Source: Akkermansia muciniphila
GTDB taxonomy: Bacteria > Verrucomicrobiota > Verrucomicrobiia > Limisphaerales > UBA9464
Direction of reading: 5' to 3'
DNA length: 9,236 nt
Assembly: GCA_945873715.1 (NCBI GenBank)
Contig: CAMCFL010000084.1
Coordinates: 1-9,236, forward strand
The notes beneath the pieces are model-generated. The model ran no database searches, was not told the origin of the DNA, and worked only from the letters and a program-made list of their open reading frames with translations. Made by a program: the position numbers and the translations under genes. Positions 1 through 6,018 of the stretch are shown here, one piece after another; position 1 is the stretch's first letter; the number at the start of each line of letters is the position of its first letter.

Positions 1-873
1 CATCACGCCGGACTGCGCAGCCAGGGTCACCCGATCACCAATCCTCAGGTGGCCGGCGATTCCAGCCTGGCCCGCGACGGTCACGTTGGCACCGATCTTG
101 GTGCTGCCGGCGATGCCGACCTGGGCGACGATGATCGAGTGCTCACCGATGTTCACGTTGTGGGCGATCTGGACGAGGTTGTCGATCTTGGTCCCCTTGC
201 AGATGATCGTCGCTCCCAAGGCAGCCCGATCGATCGTGGTATTCGCACCCACTTCGACATCGTCCTGGATCTGCACCTGACCGACTTGTGGTACCTTGCG
301 GTGTTCCCCTCCGTCGAAGACGTAACCAAATCCGTCCGCACCGATGACGGCACCGGCGTGGATCCGGACTCGTTTCCCAAGGTGGGACCGCTGGTACAGG
401 CTGACGTGCGGGAACAGGCGGGTCTGTTCCCCGATGGTGCAATCGTCTCCGACGTACACCTGGGCGATGAGGACTGCGCCGGCCCCGATCTTCACCCGTT
501 CGCCGACCACGCAATGCGGACCGACATGGGCGGTGGGATCAATCTGTGCCGATGCGGCCACCACGGCCGAAGGATGGATGCCTGGGACGAAGGTGGGTTC
601 CGGGAAGAAGAGGGGCAGGACCAGGGCGAAGGCGACCCGGGCGTTGGTCACCCGGATCAGGGTCTTGGCATCTGCCGCAAAGTCTTCTGCCACCAGAATG
701 GCCGACGCGGCGCTCTGCCGGGCCCGTTGGTAGTAGGATTCGTTCTCGGCAAAGGTCAGGTCCCCGGGCTTGGCCGAGTCGGCGGGTGCGAAACCCGAGA
801 GTGAAAGGTTGGGATCCCCGATGACGACGGCTCCGATACGTTCGGCGATCTGCCCGGTGGTGTACGTGCGCAT
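1..873 (-). CDS. lpxD: UDP-3-O-acylglucosamine N-acyltransferase LpxD (3' end outside window)
   Basis: LpxD adds the second, N-linked 3-hydroxyacyl chain from acyl-ACP to UDP-3-O-acylglucosamine, the third step of lipid A synthesis, in the cytosol. The window holds 291 codons from the ATG at 873; the family usually has about 340-350 residues, so roughly the last 50 are missing. Residues 1-95 match the N-terminal uridine-binding domain (GDLTFAEN near 37-44). From about 98 onward there are imperfect hexapeptide repeats of a left-handed beta-helix (for example IGAGAV, IGADGFGYV, VEVGANTTIDR). The segment KIDNLVQIAHNVNIGEH (229-245) carries the expected catalytic histidine at 238. The start is 18 bases after the panD stop, so the two genes are probably co-transcribed. 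The bases before the ATG are pyrimidine-rich, with no Shine-Dalgarno match. The identification is very secure. Confidence 0.96.
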   Translation of the reverse strand, partial: MRTYTTGQIAERIGAVVIGDPNLSLSGFAPADSAKPGDLTFAENESYYQRARQSAASAILVAEDFAADAKTLIRVTNARVAFALVLPLFFPEPTFVPGIHPSAVVAASAQIDPTAHVGPHCVVGERVKIGAGAVLIAQVYVGDDCTIGEQTRLFPHVSLYQRSHLGKRVRIHAGAVIGADGFGYVFDGGEHRKVPQVGQVQIQDDVEVGANTTIDRAALGATIICKGTKIDNLVQIAHNVNIGEHSIIVAQVGIAGSTKIGANVTVAGQAGIAGHLRIGDRVTLAAQSGVM

Positions 874-891
874 GGGTGACAGGGGGAGAGG

Positions 892-1254
892 TCAGGTGCC
901 GCGTTCGTTGACAATGAGATTGCCGGTACCGAGGACAATCACCCGGGGTTGCCAGCCTGAGGCCAGGGTCGAATCGATCTCGGTGTACGACATGATGGTG
1001 ATCCGATCCCCCGGCTTGCCAAGATGGGCGACCGCTCCGTTGAGTTCGATGGCACCCGATCCCCGCGGACCCCGGATGACATAGGTCTCCCAGCGTGCTC
1101 CATTGGCCATGTTGCTGCACAGGATACGCTCGAAGGGGAACAGGCCAGCCTGTTCGATCAGGTCTTCGGCGATGGTGAGCGAGCCCTCGTAATCAACGCT
1201 GGCAGCGGTGACGGTGGCCCGATGGATCTTCGATTTCAGCAGATGAACCAGCAT
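892..1254 (-). CDS. panD: Aspartate 1-decarboxylase proenzyme PanD
   Basis: PanD decarboxylates L-aspartate to beta-alanine for pantothenate and coenzyme A synthesis. It is a pyruvoyl enzyme made by self-cleavage between Gly24 and Ser25. With the ATG at 1254 the protein has 120 residues, and its numbering matches E. coli PanD exactly: Lys9, Tyr22-Glu23-Gly24-Ser25 (cleavage site), Arg54, Thr57, Tyr58 and Asn72-Gly73-Ala74. This register is the main reason for choosing that start over an in-frame ATG 26 codons upstream at 1332. No clear Shine-Dalgarno precedes the start. lpxD follows after 18 bases, so this looks like a two-gene transcript. The two pathways are not functionally linked beyond CoA and acyl-carrier metabolism. 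A terminator-like hairpin and a candidate promoter lie just upstream, at 1297-1371. Confidence 0.95.
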   Translation of the reverse strand: MLVHLLKSKIHRATVTAASVDYEGSLTIAEDLIEQAGLFPFERILCSNMANGARWETYVIRGPRGSGAIELNGAVAHLGKPGDRITIMSYTEIDSTLASGWQPRVIVLGTGNLIVNERGT

Positions 1255-1296
1255 ATGGAGGGACGCGGTGACGCCGACAGGGACTCGTCCGGCAGG

Positions 1297-1320
1297 AAAA
1301 AACCTGCGCGCGCCGCACGG
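1297..1320 (-). terminator. Candidate intrinsic terminator downstream of the ROK kinase gene
   Basis: Read on the minus strand, a short GC-rich stem (CC, one bulged G, then TGCG, loop GCGCG, CGCA, GG) is followed directly by six T residues. It begins about 65 bases after the ROK stop codon and ends about 40 bases before the panD ATG. The stem is short (six pairs and a bulge), so the strength is uncertain. The T6 with flanking GCAGG and CCTGC can also form a competing hairpin with the T tract in the loop, which would disrupt the terminator. Confidence 0.4.
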
Positions 1321-1343
1321 GGGTGGACCCACAAGACCTCGGC

Positions 1344-1371
1344 ACTATAGGCAGATGGCCCCGGGGCACAA
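1344..1371 (-). promoter_or_regulatory. Candidate sigma70-type promoter for panD-lpxD
   Basis: On the minus strand the hexamer TATAGT (1349 to 1344) matches the -10 consensus at five of six positions. TTGTGC (1371 to 1366) lies 16 bases upstream and matches the -35 consensus at three positions. Transcription would start near 1337, giving a leader of about 80 bases before panD. That leader would contain the terminator-like hairpin at 1297-1320. Promoter calls by eye in GC-rich DNA are weak evidence. Confidence 0.28.
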
Positions 1372-1384
1372 CCTCGCAGTCCAG

Positions 1385-2377
1385 TCAGCTCTTCAACCCC
1401 TGCCGTGCCAGCACTGCGGCTCCTGTGATCCCCGCCTCATCTCCGAGGCGGCTGGCAATGATGCGGATCCCGTCGGCCGTTCCGGTCATGGCGTAGTCCC
1501 GAGCGGTGGCTTCGATGATGGCCAGCATCTCATCCTGGAGGGCGTCCATCACGCCGCCGCCCAGGACGATGACTTCGGGATTCAGGAAGTTGATGATGTT
1601 GGCGGTGGCGATCCCGATGTATTCGGCGGCCTCGCCGATGACCTTCTCCACCAGTTTGTCGCCCTTCCGCAGGGCCTTGCGAAGATCTCCGGACTTGAGG
1701 TCCGCGATGGCCTCGCCCGGGCCGAGCATCTCGCTCAATTGGGATTTCGCGCCGTCACGGATCGAATCGCTCAGCTTGCGAAAGATGGCGGTGCGGCTGG
1801 CCAGCGCCTCGAAGCATCCGCGGTTGCCGCACCCGCATTTGGGTCCTCCCACTTCCAGGACCATGTGACCGATCTCGCCGGCGGTCCGGTTGAAGCCCCC
1901 GTGCAGGCGGCCGTTGAGGATGATTCCGGCACCAATGCCGGTTCCCACGAAGATGCCCACCAATTGCTGCGGCTTCCCGTCGAGTTCCACCACCTGGACA
2001 CCGAGGGTGCAGATGTTGCCGTCGTTCTCCGCGAAGACGGGGACACCGAGTCGCTTCTCGAGGTCGCGCTTCAGCGGGGAATCCTTCCAGCGCAGGTTCG
2101 GGGCGAAGAGGACGACCCCGGTATCCGGATCAACGGCGCCCGGCGCACCAATGCCAACGCCGCGTACCTGCTTCAGGGAGATATCCGCCTCGTCGACGGC
2201 GTCACGGACACAGCGTTCGATGCGCTCGACCACCGCGTCGTAGCCACGCTCGGCCTTGGTGCTGAGCTTGGCGGTGGCCATCCGCTTGAGCTGGGGCGTG
2301 AAGACGCCGGAGAGGATCTTGGTGCCACCGAGGTCGACACCGACAATGAGATCCTGACGTGGAGTTCCCTCGGGCAT
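1385..2377 (-). CDS. ROK-family sugar kinase (glucokinase-like)
   Basis: This is a cytosolic ATP-dependent hexose kinase of the ROK family, 330 residues, the usual length. It has no N-terminal helix-turn-helix, so it is a kinase and not a NagC/XylR-type repressor. The ATP-binding motif DLGGTK is at 15-20. The catalytic aspartate is expected at 119 in ENDGN (ENDAN is commoner). GEIGHM at 167-172 supplies sugar-binding Glu and a zinc-binding His. The zinc motif CGCGNRGCFE at 181-190 has all three cysteines. A second nucleotide-binding segment, NPEVIVLGGG, is at 266-275, and GDEAGITGAA follows at 312-321. AGAGGA lies nine bases before the ATG and supports the start. pheA ends 50 bases upstream on the same strand. 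Glucose is the likeliest substrate, but N-acetylmannosamine, fructose or other hexoses cannot be excluded, so no gene symbol is given. Confidence 0.93.
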   Translation of the reverse strand: MPEGTPRQDLIVGVDLGGTKILSGVFTPQLKRMATAKLSTKAERGYDAVVERIERCVRDAVDEADISLKQVRGVGIGAPGAVDPDTGVVLFAPNLRWKDSPLKRDLEKRLGVPVFAENDGNICTLGVQVVELDGKPQQLVGIFVGTGIGAGIILNGRLHGGFNRTAGEIGHMVLEVGGPKCGCGNRGCFEALASRTAIFRKLSDSIRDGAKSQLSEMLGPGEAIADLKSGDLRKALRKGDKLVEKVIGEAAEYIGIATANIINFLNPEVIVLGGGVMDALQDEMLAIIEATARDYAMTGTADGIRIIASRLGDEAGITGAAVLARQGLKS

Positions 2378-2427
2378 GATGAATCATCCTCTGCGGATGT
2401 CGGTCGGCGGCAAGAAAAACTCCGGGC

Positions 2428-3492
2428 TCAGTCTCCGTTGGGAAAGCTCCCGAGAACCTTCACGAAACTGCAATGCTGGCTCAGCAGCGCGATGGCTTTG
2501 GCGAGTTTTCCGCTCTCGGCGTGACCGTCGCAGTCGACGAAGAAGAAGTACTCCCAGGCCTTCCTCTTGGAGGGCCGCGACTCGATCTTGGTCATGTTGA
2601 TCCGGAAACGCCGGAAAGGTGCAAGTGCCTTGTAAAGTGCCCCTACTTCGTCGCGGATGCTGAACATCAGACTGGTGCGATCGGTCTCGCCCGGCGGTGG
2701 CACTTGCCTCCCCAGGATCAGGAAGCGTGTGGAGTTGGCGGCGTTGTCCTGCACATCCCGTTCGAGGATGGGGACCGCGTAGGTCTCCGCTGCCAGTTCA
2801 CCGCAGAGGGCGGCAGAACGACGGTCCTTCGCCGCCAGCTCAGCGGAGCGTGCATTCGAGGCCGTCTCGCACAGTTCAGCGTGCGGAAAATGCTGCTGAA
2901 TCCACCCGCGACACTGCGCGAGCGTCTGAGGGTGGACGTGCAGTTTGACGATGTCCTCGCGCCGGGTCGCGCGGCTAGCCAGGCAATGGGAAATGCGCAG
3001 GACGACCTGGGCGACAATCTTCAGGTCACTGTCGACGAACACGTCCAACGTGTGGGTCACCACGCCTTCCGTACTGTTCTCCACCGGGACCACGCCATAG
3101 TCCGCACGATGCTTGGAGACCTCATGGAAGACGTCGGCAATCGTCCGCTGCGGCGAGTAGCGCAGGCTGGCGCCGAACCGCTTGATGGCCGCCTGATGGG
3201 TGAAGGTTGCTTCGGGTCCAAGGTAGGCGATCGAGAGGTTCTTCTCGAGCGACAGGGCCGACGACATGATCTCGCGATAGATGGCGCGGAGACCGTCATG
3301 GGTGATTGGGCCGGCGTTCAGCTTGCACACCTTCTGCAGGACGGCCCGCTCTCGGTGTGGCGCGTAGATCTCCTGTCCCTGCTTCTGTTTGATCGCACCG
3401 ATCTCAAGCACGTGGCGCGTGCGCTCGTTGAGGAGTTCCACGATCCGCGCGTCGATTTCATCGATGGACTGGCGATGCTCTGGAAGCGTCAT
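2428..3492 (-). CDS. pheA: Bifunctional chorismate mutase / prephenate dehydratase (P-protein)
   Basis: PheA converts chorismate to prephenate and prephenate to phenylpyruvate, the committed branch to phenylalanine. With the ATG at 3492 it has 354 residues in three domains. Residues 1-85 are an AroQ chorismate mutase, with Arg7, Arg24, Lys35 and Glu48 at the expected active-site positions. Residues 86-262 are prephenate dehydratase, with AYLGPEATF at 89-97, VENSTEG at 137-143 and the catalytic Thr255 in NSTRF. Residues 273-352 are an ACT domain with GALY (284-287) and ESRP (304-307), the phenylalanine-binding motifs of feedback-inhibited enzymes. The reading frame stays open upstream, with further ATGs at 3513, 3549 and 3606. 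I chose 3492 because the AroQ domain begins there, but 3513 lies in a short duplication and 3549 has a GGAG 12 bases upstream. The start is therefore less certain than the product. Confidence 0.95.
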   Translation of the reverse strand: MTLPEHRQSIDEIDARIVELLNERTRHVLEIGAIKQKQGQEIYAPHRERAVLQKVCKLNAGPITHDGLRAIYREIMSSALSLEKNLSIAYLGPEATFTHQAAIKRFGASLRYSPQRTIADVFHEVSKHRADYGVVPVENSTEGVVTHTLDVFVDSDLKIVAQVVLRISHCLASRATRREDIVKLHVHPQTLAQCRGWIQQHFPHAELCETASNARSAELAAKDRRSAALCGELAAETYAVPILERDVQDNAANSTRFLILGRQVPPPGETDRTSLMFSIRDEVGALYKALAPFRRFRINMTKIESRPSKRKAWEYFFFVDCDGHAESGKLAKAIALLSQHCSFVKVLGSFPNGD

Positions 3493-3533
3493 GAATGGGC
3501 GTGATGGAACCATGAATGGGGTGCGGGTGGAAC
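3490..3533. repeat. Imperfect tandem duplication spanning the pheA start codon
   Basis: Two adjacent units of 21 bases (3490-3510) and 23 bases (3511-3533) both begin with CATGAATGGG and end with TGGAAC. On the minus strand each unit ends in ATTCATG, so the pheA start codon and the bases before it are present twice, 21 bases apart and in frame. The second ATG (3513) would add seven residues to PheA. Confidence 0.6.
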
Positions 3534-3638
3534 GATGGAAAATGGCCATGCCCAAGTTGAACTCCGCGTCGCGTCTGTACGGCGGCGCTCTCAACGCGTC
3601 ACGCAATCGGGGAAAAGTTCTGCTTTCATGTGTCGCTT

Positions 3639-3664
3639 CTGCAAAGACGGATTGACCTTTGCAG
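3639..3664. repeat. 8-bp perfect inverted repeat over a TTGACC element
   Basis: CTGCAAAG (3639-3646) and CTTTGCAG (3657-3664) are exact reverse complements separated by ten bases. The right arm shares its first base with the end of TTGACC (3652-3657), a possible -35 hexamer. The shape and position would suit a repressor or activator site, or a small hairpin if transcribed. No regulator is identifiable from the window. Confidence 0.45.
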
Positions 3665-3805
3665 GCGTCCGGGCAAACTCAGGAAAACTTCCCGCCAAGG
3701 CACACACTTATACGAGCCCCTGCGAGCAGCAGGGTGCAGGTTGCGACAGGACGCGCAGTGCCACCCCAAAAACAGATTTTCCCCTCATGCCCCTTAGGCA
3801 TCGAA

Positions 3806-3814
3806 GGGAGGTGA
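3806..3814 (+). promoter_or_regulatory. Very strong ribosome binding site of the histone-like gene
   Basis: GGAGGTGA (3807-3814) is an eight-base match to the 3' end of 16S rRNA and lies six bases before the ATG at 3821. It fixes the start and is the best ribosome binding site in the window; most neighbouring genes have weak or no such motif. This suggests high-level translation of the small protein. Confidence 0.85.
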
Positions 3815-3820
3815 GATTGA

Positions 3821-4009
3821 ATGGCAGCAAAAAAGAAAGTAGTAGCGAAGCCCGCCGCCGCCGTTAAACCGGCAGCCAAGAAGCCCGCCGCCAAGCCCGT
3901 GGCCAAGCCCGCAGCGAAAGCTGCGGCGAAGCCCGTCGCCAAGGCCGCAGCCAAACCTGCAGCAAAAGCAGCAGCGAAGCCGGCCGCTAAGAAGTCGACG
4001 AAGAAGTAG
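3821..4009 (+). CDS. Small lysine/alanine/proline-rich histone H1-like protein
   Basis: This 62-residue protein contains only seven amino acid types (Ala, Lys, Pro, Val, Ser, Thr, Met). It has 19 lysines and no acidic, aromatic or cysteine residue. From Lys21 to Lys57 a lysine falls at every fourth position without a break, in tetrads of the form AAKP, VAKP or AAKA. The end is SerThrLysLys. Such tails are typical of eukaryotic H1-like proteins and of bacterial H1-like proteins such as the chlamydial Hc family, and they bind DNA or RNA non-specifically by charge. By inference this is a nucleoid-associated or nucleic-acid-compacting protein. It lacks a globular domain, so sequence alone cannot prove DNA binding. 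The strong ribosome binding site, the A-rich codon run after the ATG and the terminator 16 bases after the stop show a genuine, probably highly expressed, single-gene unit. Confidence 0.85.
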   Translation: MAAKKKVVAKPAAAVKPAAKKPAAKPVAKPAAKAAAKPVAKAAAKPAAKAAAKPAAKKSTKK

Positions 4010-4024
4010 TCTCGTCTGACCACC

Positions 4025-4075
4025 CCGAGGCGGAGAGCCCCTGCCAAAAGCACGGGTTCTCCGCCTTGGCCTTTT
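4025..4075 (+). terminator. Strong intrinsic terminator of the histone-like gene
   Basis: A 16-bp uninterrupted stem (4025-4040 with 4054-4069, including two G-T wobble pairs) is extended by three more pairs above a C-C mismatch, closes on the loop CAAAA, and is followed after two bases by TTTT (4072-4075). It starts 16 bases after the stop codon. The opposite MOSC gene ends at 4090, so the hairpin also lies just beyond that gene. On the minus strand, however, no T tract follows the stem, so intrinsic termination in that direction is doubtful. Confidence 0.9.
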
Positions 4076-4089
4076 CCGGGGAGGCTGGG

Positions 4090-4593
4090 TCAGAGCTCGC
4101 TACGCTTCCCCAGAACTCCCGCTGCCAACGGCCCATCCGTGAGGATGCGGGCACGCAATCCGCCTCGTCCCCGCAGGAATTCCTCTACACCGGCGGTGAC
4201 GACCTGATCCATCCAGTAGCACGGCCGACACTCTTCGATTCCTTCAAACCTGATCCCCTGGATCTGGAATCGACGTCCGATCCATTCCCCGAGATCCACC
4301 CCTCGCATCACCACGTTGCGACGGTACACCGAGGGATCCGGATCGATCCCGAACGCGGCGCAGACCGCCTCGTGCACCTCGGCTGCGAAGAAGGTGATCT
4401 GCCCCTTGAAGTCGGGTCGGTGATCAAAGAACCGGTCGCCACGGATCCCTCGTCCCGCCACACACTCCAGCATCGGAACCCGCTCCATGAGATGCACCCC
4501 CGGCTCCAGGCCGTGATGCCCGACGAAGTTGTGCGCGGCGGACCGGTAGAGCGCGACGATCGTCGGCGCAGGAGAGACGGGATTCGGGTTCAT
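4090..4593 (-). CDS. MOSC-domain protein (molybdenum cofactor sulfurase C-terminal type)
   Basis: This is a stand-alone MOSC protein of 167 residues. MOSC domains occur at the C-terminus of molybdenum cofactor sulfurases and in mARC/YiiM-type proteins, where a conserved cysteine binds sulfur or the metal cofactor. Seen here are VAGRGIRGDRFFDH (45-58), the KGQITFF segment (63-69), RRNVVMRGVDL (91-101) and EECRPCYWMD (120-129). Cys122 is the likely conserved cysteine, with Cys125 nearby. There is no signal peptide, membrane segment or N-terminal beta-barrel or aminotransferase domain, so the sulfur donor and target are unknown. The gene begins 18 bases after rsmB on the same strand and is probably co-transcribed with it. 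The pairing gives no clear functional hint. The family is secure, the reaction is not. Confidence 0.88.
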   Translation of the reverse strand: MNPNPVSPAPTIVALYRSAAHNFVGHHGLEPGVHLMERVPMLECVAGRGIRGDRFFDHRPDFKGQITFFAAEVHEAVCAAFGIDPDPSVYRRNVVMRGVDLGEWIGRRFQIQGIRFEGIEECRPCYWMDQVVTAGVEEFLRGRGGLRARILTDGPLAAGVLGKRSEL

Positions 4594-4611
4594 CCTGGGA
4601 GGCCTCGCCTC

Positions 4612-5904
4612 TTAGCGGCGACGCAGCACGGCGACGTACGCTCCATCCACCCGGTCATGGACCGGATCCAGATGGCGTTGTCGAACCAGATCGAACTCGC
4701 TTCCCGAGCCCGAGAATGCGGCGGTCACGGCTTCGTTCTCCTCGGATTCCAGACTGCACGTCGAATACACCAGAACTCCACCCGGCCGGACATAGGTCGC
4801 GACCCGCTCCAGCAGACGACATTGGGTTTCCGCCAGGCGTCCGATCTCCTCCGCGCGGATACGCCAGCGCAGTTCGAGGCGTCGGCGCAGTACCCCGGTG
4901 TTCGAGCACGGGGCATCCAGCAGCACCCGATCAAAAGTACCGGGTTGTCCGGGCGACGCGGGTGGACTGACGGTCTCCACACAAGTCACGCCGAGACGCG
5001 TGCAGTTCTCCGTCACCAATCGAAGCCGGGAGGAACTGTTGTCGTGGGCGATCACCCGGCCCTGGTTGCCGAGAAGTTGGGCGATGTGGGTGGTCTTGCC
5101 GCCGGGAGCCGCGCAGAAGTCGAGGACGGCATCACCGGGCTGTGGATCCAGCTCGCGGACCGCGAGAAGGGTGCTTGGGTCCTGCACATAGAACCCGCCT
5201 TCGATGAAGGATCCCAAACCCGCCAGCGGCGGATGCGACTGGAGATGGAAGGCGTGGCCGGCGGGGATCCAATCGTGTTCCACGGCAACACCAACGACCC
5301 CTTCGGTCTTCCAACGTTCCACCAGCGCTTCTGGAGTCGTGCGGAGAGTGTTCACCCGGACAAAGGTCGGAGGCGGCGAGTTGTCCCATTCCAGCATCTT
5401 CCGGAGTCCCACCTTGCCGAATCGTCCCCGCCACCGGTCCACCAGCCAGGCCGGGTGCGACCAGGCGACAGCGGGGTCTGCCTCCTTCAATCGCTCGATT
5501 TCCTGTCGCAGGCTCTCCCGGTCACGATCGCATCCGCGAAGAACCGCATTCACGAACCCGCTCTGCTGGGGGAATCCCGCCTCCCTTGCCAACTCGACGG
5601 TCTCATGGACGGCTGCATGAGCGGGGACGCGATCCAGGAAGAACAGTTGGTACAGTCCCAGGCGCAACAGGTCGTGCAACGCGGGCTTCTGCGGGCGTCC
5701 AGCGGTCCGATGGTGGATGATCCAGTCGAGGGTCGAGCGCTGCCGCATGACCCCGTACACCAGCTCCTGCGCCAGCCTCCGATCGGTCGCGGTGAGGGAG
5801 AGGAATCCGGGATCGGATTCCATGCGATGCTCCACGAAGTCTCCCGGAGCGCCCGCACGCTGAAGGGCGCGGAAGGCAATTTGTCTTGGTCTGGCAACGT
5901 CCAC
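4612..5904 (-). CDS. rsmB: 16S rRNA (cytosine-967-C5)-methyltransferase RsmB
   Basis: RsmB methylates C967 of 16S rRNA using S-adenosylmethionine. From the GTG at 5904 it has 430 residues, almost the same as the E. coli protein. Residues 1 to about 140 form the NusB-like RNA-binding domain (FVNAVLR at 117-123). The SAM-binding motif DFCAAPGGKTTHIA is at 262-275. DAPCSNTGVLRRR at 330-342 carries Cys333, and YSTCSLESEEN at 380-390 carries the catalytic Cys383, the two-cysteine arrangement of m5C methyltransferases. The frame stays open far upstream, but that part is antisense to the plus-strand Gre gene. The GTG places an RsmB-like N-terminus (DVARPRQIAFRAL) right after the start. No good Shine-Dalgarno sequence precedes it, and an in-frame TTG lies slightly upstream, so the exact start is moderately certain. 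The MOSC gene follows. Confidence 0.94.
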   Translation of the reverse strand: MDVARPRQIAFRALQRAGAPGDFVEHRMESDPGFLSLTATDRRLAQELVYGVMRQRSTLDWIIHHRTAGRPQKPALHDLLRLGLYQLFFLDRVPAHAAVHETVELAREAGFPQQSGFVNAVLRGCDRDRESLRQEIERLKEADPAVAWSHPAWLVDRWRGRFGKVGLRKMLEWDNSPPPTFVRVNTLRTTPEALVERWKTEGVVGVAVEHDWIPAGHAFHLQSHPPLAGLGSFIEGGFYVQDPSTLLAVRELDPQPGDAVLDFCAAPGGKTTHIAQLLGNQGRVIAHDNSSSRLRLVTENCTRLGVTCVETVSPPASPGQPGTFDRVLLDAPCSNTGVLRRRLELRWRIRAEEIGRLAETQCRLLERVATYVRPGGVLVYSTCSLESEENEAVTAAFSGSGSEFDLVRQRHLDPVHDRVDGAYVAVLRRR

Positions 5905-6018
5905 GCGCCCATACTGTCTACGAATCGACAATCGGCCAGCACGCAGTTCCCGCCTAAAATGGGTCGGGCACGGTAGCAATTCGCCCGGGTTGGTCGGCGG
6001 TTGATTCGAGAGCGCACG
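5905..6018. promoter_or_regulatory. Divergent promoter region between rsmB and the long Gre gene
   Basis: These 114 bases separate two divergent starts and must hold both promoters. On the plus strand, TAAAAT (5955-5960) matches the -10 consensus at five of six positions. The best -35 match, TCGACA (5925-5930), is 24 bases away, too far for a standard promoter. No convincing minus-strand promoter was seen. The assignment rests mainly on gene arrangement. Confidence 0.3.

Larger units (their letters stand above)
3493..3820. other. Divergent intergenic region between pheA and the histone-like gene
   Basis: These 328 bases contain no convincing gene. The frames open here are a continuation of the pheA frame upstream of its probable start and the antisense of the small repeat protein. 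The region should hold the promoters of two divergent genes. On the plus strand, TTGACC at 3652-3657 is a fair -35 element, but no good -10 lies 16-18 bases after it. A TATACG at 3709-3714 has no partner. It also holds an 8-bp inverted repeat (3639-3664), the start-codon duplication at its left end, and a small leader hairpin (ATGCC, five-base loop, GGCAT, at 3787-3801) ending five bases before the Shine-Dalgarno sequence. I found no confident promoter for pheA. Confidence 0.6.

Noticed and set aside
1255..1332. A longer PanD starting at 1332.
   Set aside because: The added 26 residues break the exact register with the Gly24-Ser25 cleavage site of the family.
1268..2524. A 418-codon plus-strand open frame opposite the ROK gene.
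   Set aside because: It is an antisense shadow of a clear sugar kinase; the protein is low in recognisable motifs.
2473..3504. A 343-codon plus-strand open frame opposite pheA.
   Set aside because: It is an antisense shadow of the three-domain PheA, and nothing in its translation matches a family I know.
3821..4009. The short repeats of the histone-like gene as a CRISPR-like array.
   Set aside because: The repeats are 12-base codon periodicities inside a reading frame, with no spacers and no cas genes nearby.
3679..4053. A minus-strand frame with long Ala/Gly/Phe repeats that looks like a membrane protein.
   Set aside because: It is the reverse complement of the lysine/alanine repeat gene. 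The hydrophobic repeats arise from Lys codons read backwards as Phe/Leu, and the plus strand has the ribosome binding site and terminator.
4066..5976. A 636-codon plus-strand open frame opposite rsmB and the MOSC gene.
   Set aside because: It is the complement of two well-supported genes, spans their junction and shows no family features.
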